44,413 bases of DNA. Source: Zeimonas sp036675585. GTDB taxonomy: Bacteria > Pseudomonadota > Gammaproteobacteria > Burkholderiales > Burkholderiaceae_E. Below the pieces are notes generated by a model that was not told the origin of the DNA, did no database searches, and worked only from the letters and a program-made list of their open reading frames with translations. Both the position numbers and the translations under genes were made by a program. Where the stretch lies: positions 1 to 44,413 of the forward strand of contig JAKFES010000096.1 in NCBI GenBank assembly GCA_036675585.1, read 5' to 3'. Shown one piece after another: positions 44,398-44,413 of the stretch (position 1 is the first letter of the stretch; each line of letters starts with the position of its first letter).

Positions 44398-44413
44398 GCG
44401 CCGCGTGTTCGAC

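Overview
The window is chromosomal DNA from a high-GC bacterium, most likely a betaproteobacterium of the order Burkholderiales. The grounds are the pyrC / DUF3025 / rnpB order, the mraZ-rsmH start of the dcw cluster, several Burkholderiales-like gene neighbourhoods, and very strong G/C use at third codon positions. I see no transposase, integrase, tRNA or CRISPR array. The coding density is high.

Layout: (1) 1-1406, minus strand: the start of the division and cell wall (dcw) cluster, with mraZ, the beginning of rsmH, and a three-repeat MraZ operator. (2) 1594-14787, all minus strand: an apparently undescribed catabolic locus of twelve genes. It encodes a short-chain dehydrogenase, an RraA-type aldolase, a LysR regulator, a complete ABC importer (binding protein, ATPase, fused double permease), a phthalate-type Rieske oxygenase, an alpha/beta hydrolase, a Pht4-like Gfo/Idh/MocA dehydrogenase, an aspartate-dehydrogenase-like protein, a two-domain VOC dioxygenase-like protein and an FMN/2Fe-2S reductase. 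Three promoters in this locus carry the same 35-nt element, whose last seven bases include the -35 box. This makes three transcription units that look like one regulon. (3) 14803-20980, minus strand: rnpB (RNase P RNA), a cardiolipin-synthase-like phospholipase D, DUF3025, pyrC, and a tartrate dehydrogenase / glycerate 2-kinase pair. (4) 21082-24631: a lipoprotein, an Atm1-type ABC exporter, a YciA-type thioesterase and a small secreted protein. (5) 24823-35811, minus strand: a TetR-led fatty-acid beta-oxidation operon (acyl-CoA dehydrogenase, a secreted DUF2147 protein, FadN-type multifunctional enzyme, thiolase, enoyl-CoA hydratase), followed closely by a GAF-domain histidine kinase and a sigma54-activating response regulator. 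(6) 35800-44413: an SLC13/RCK_C anion transporter, then on the plus strand mscS, a CPA2-type antiporter lacking the usual acidic residue, YbdK and a C26 glutamine amidotransferase. On the minus strand these are followed by a ClsB/YbhP-like pair.

How the parts may work together: in the catabolic locus the importer would bring in an aromatic acid. The Rieske oxygenase and its reductase would make a cis-dihydrodiol, the Gfo/Idh enzyme would rearomatise it, the VOC protein would open the ring, the hydrolase would cut the product, and RraA would act on a downstream oxo-acid. The substrate is not determined by the sequence. The strongest new signal is the element shared by the three promoters. The mscS / antiporter / YbdK / C26 cluster is a second candidate for an unrecognised system, perhaps one that links a gamma-glutamyl compound to ion movement.
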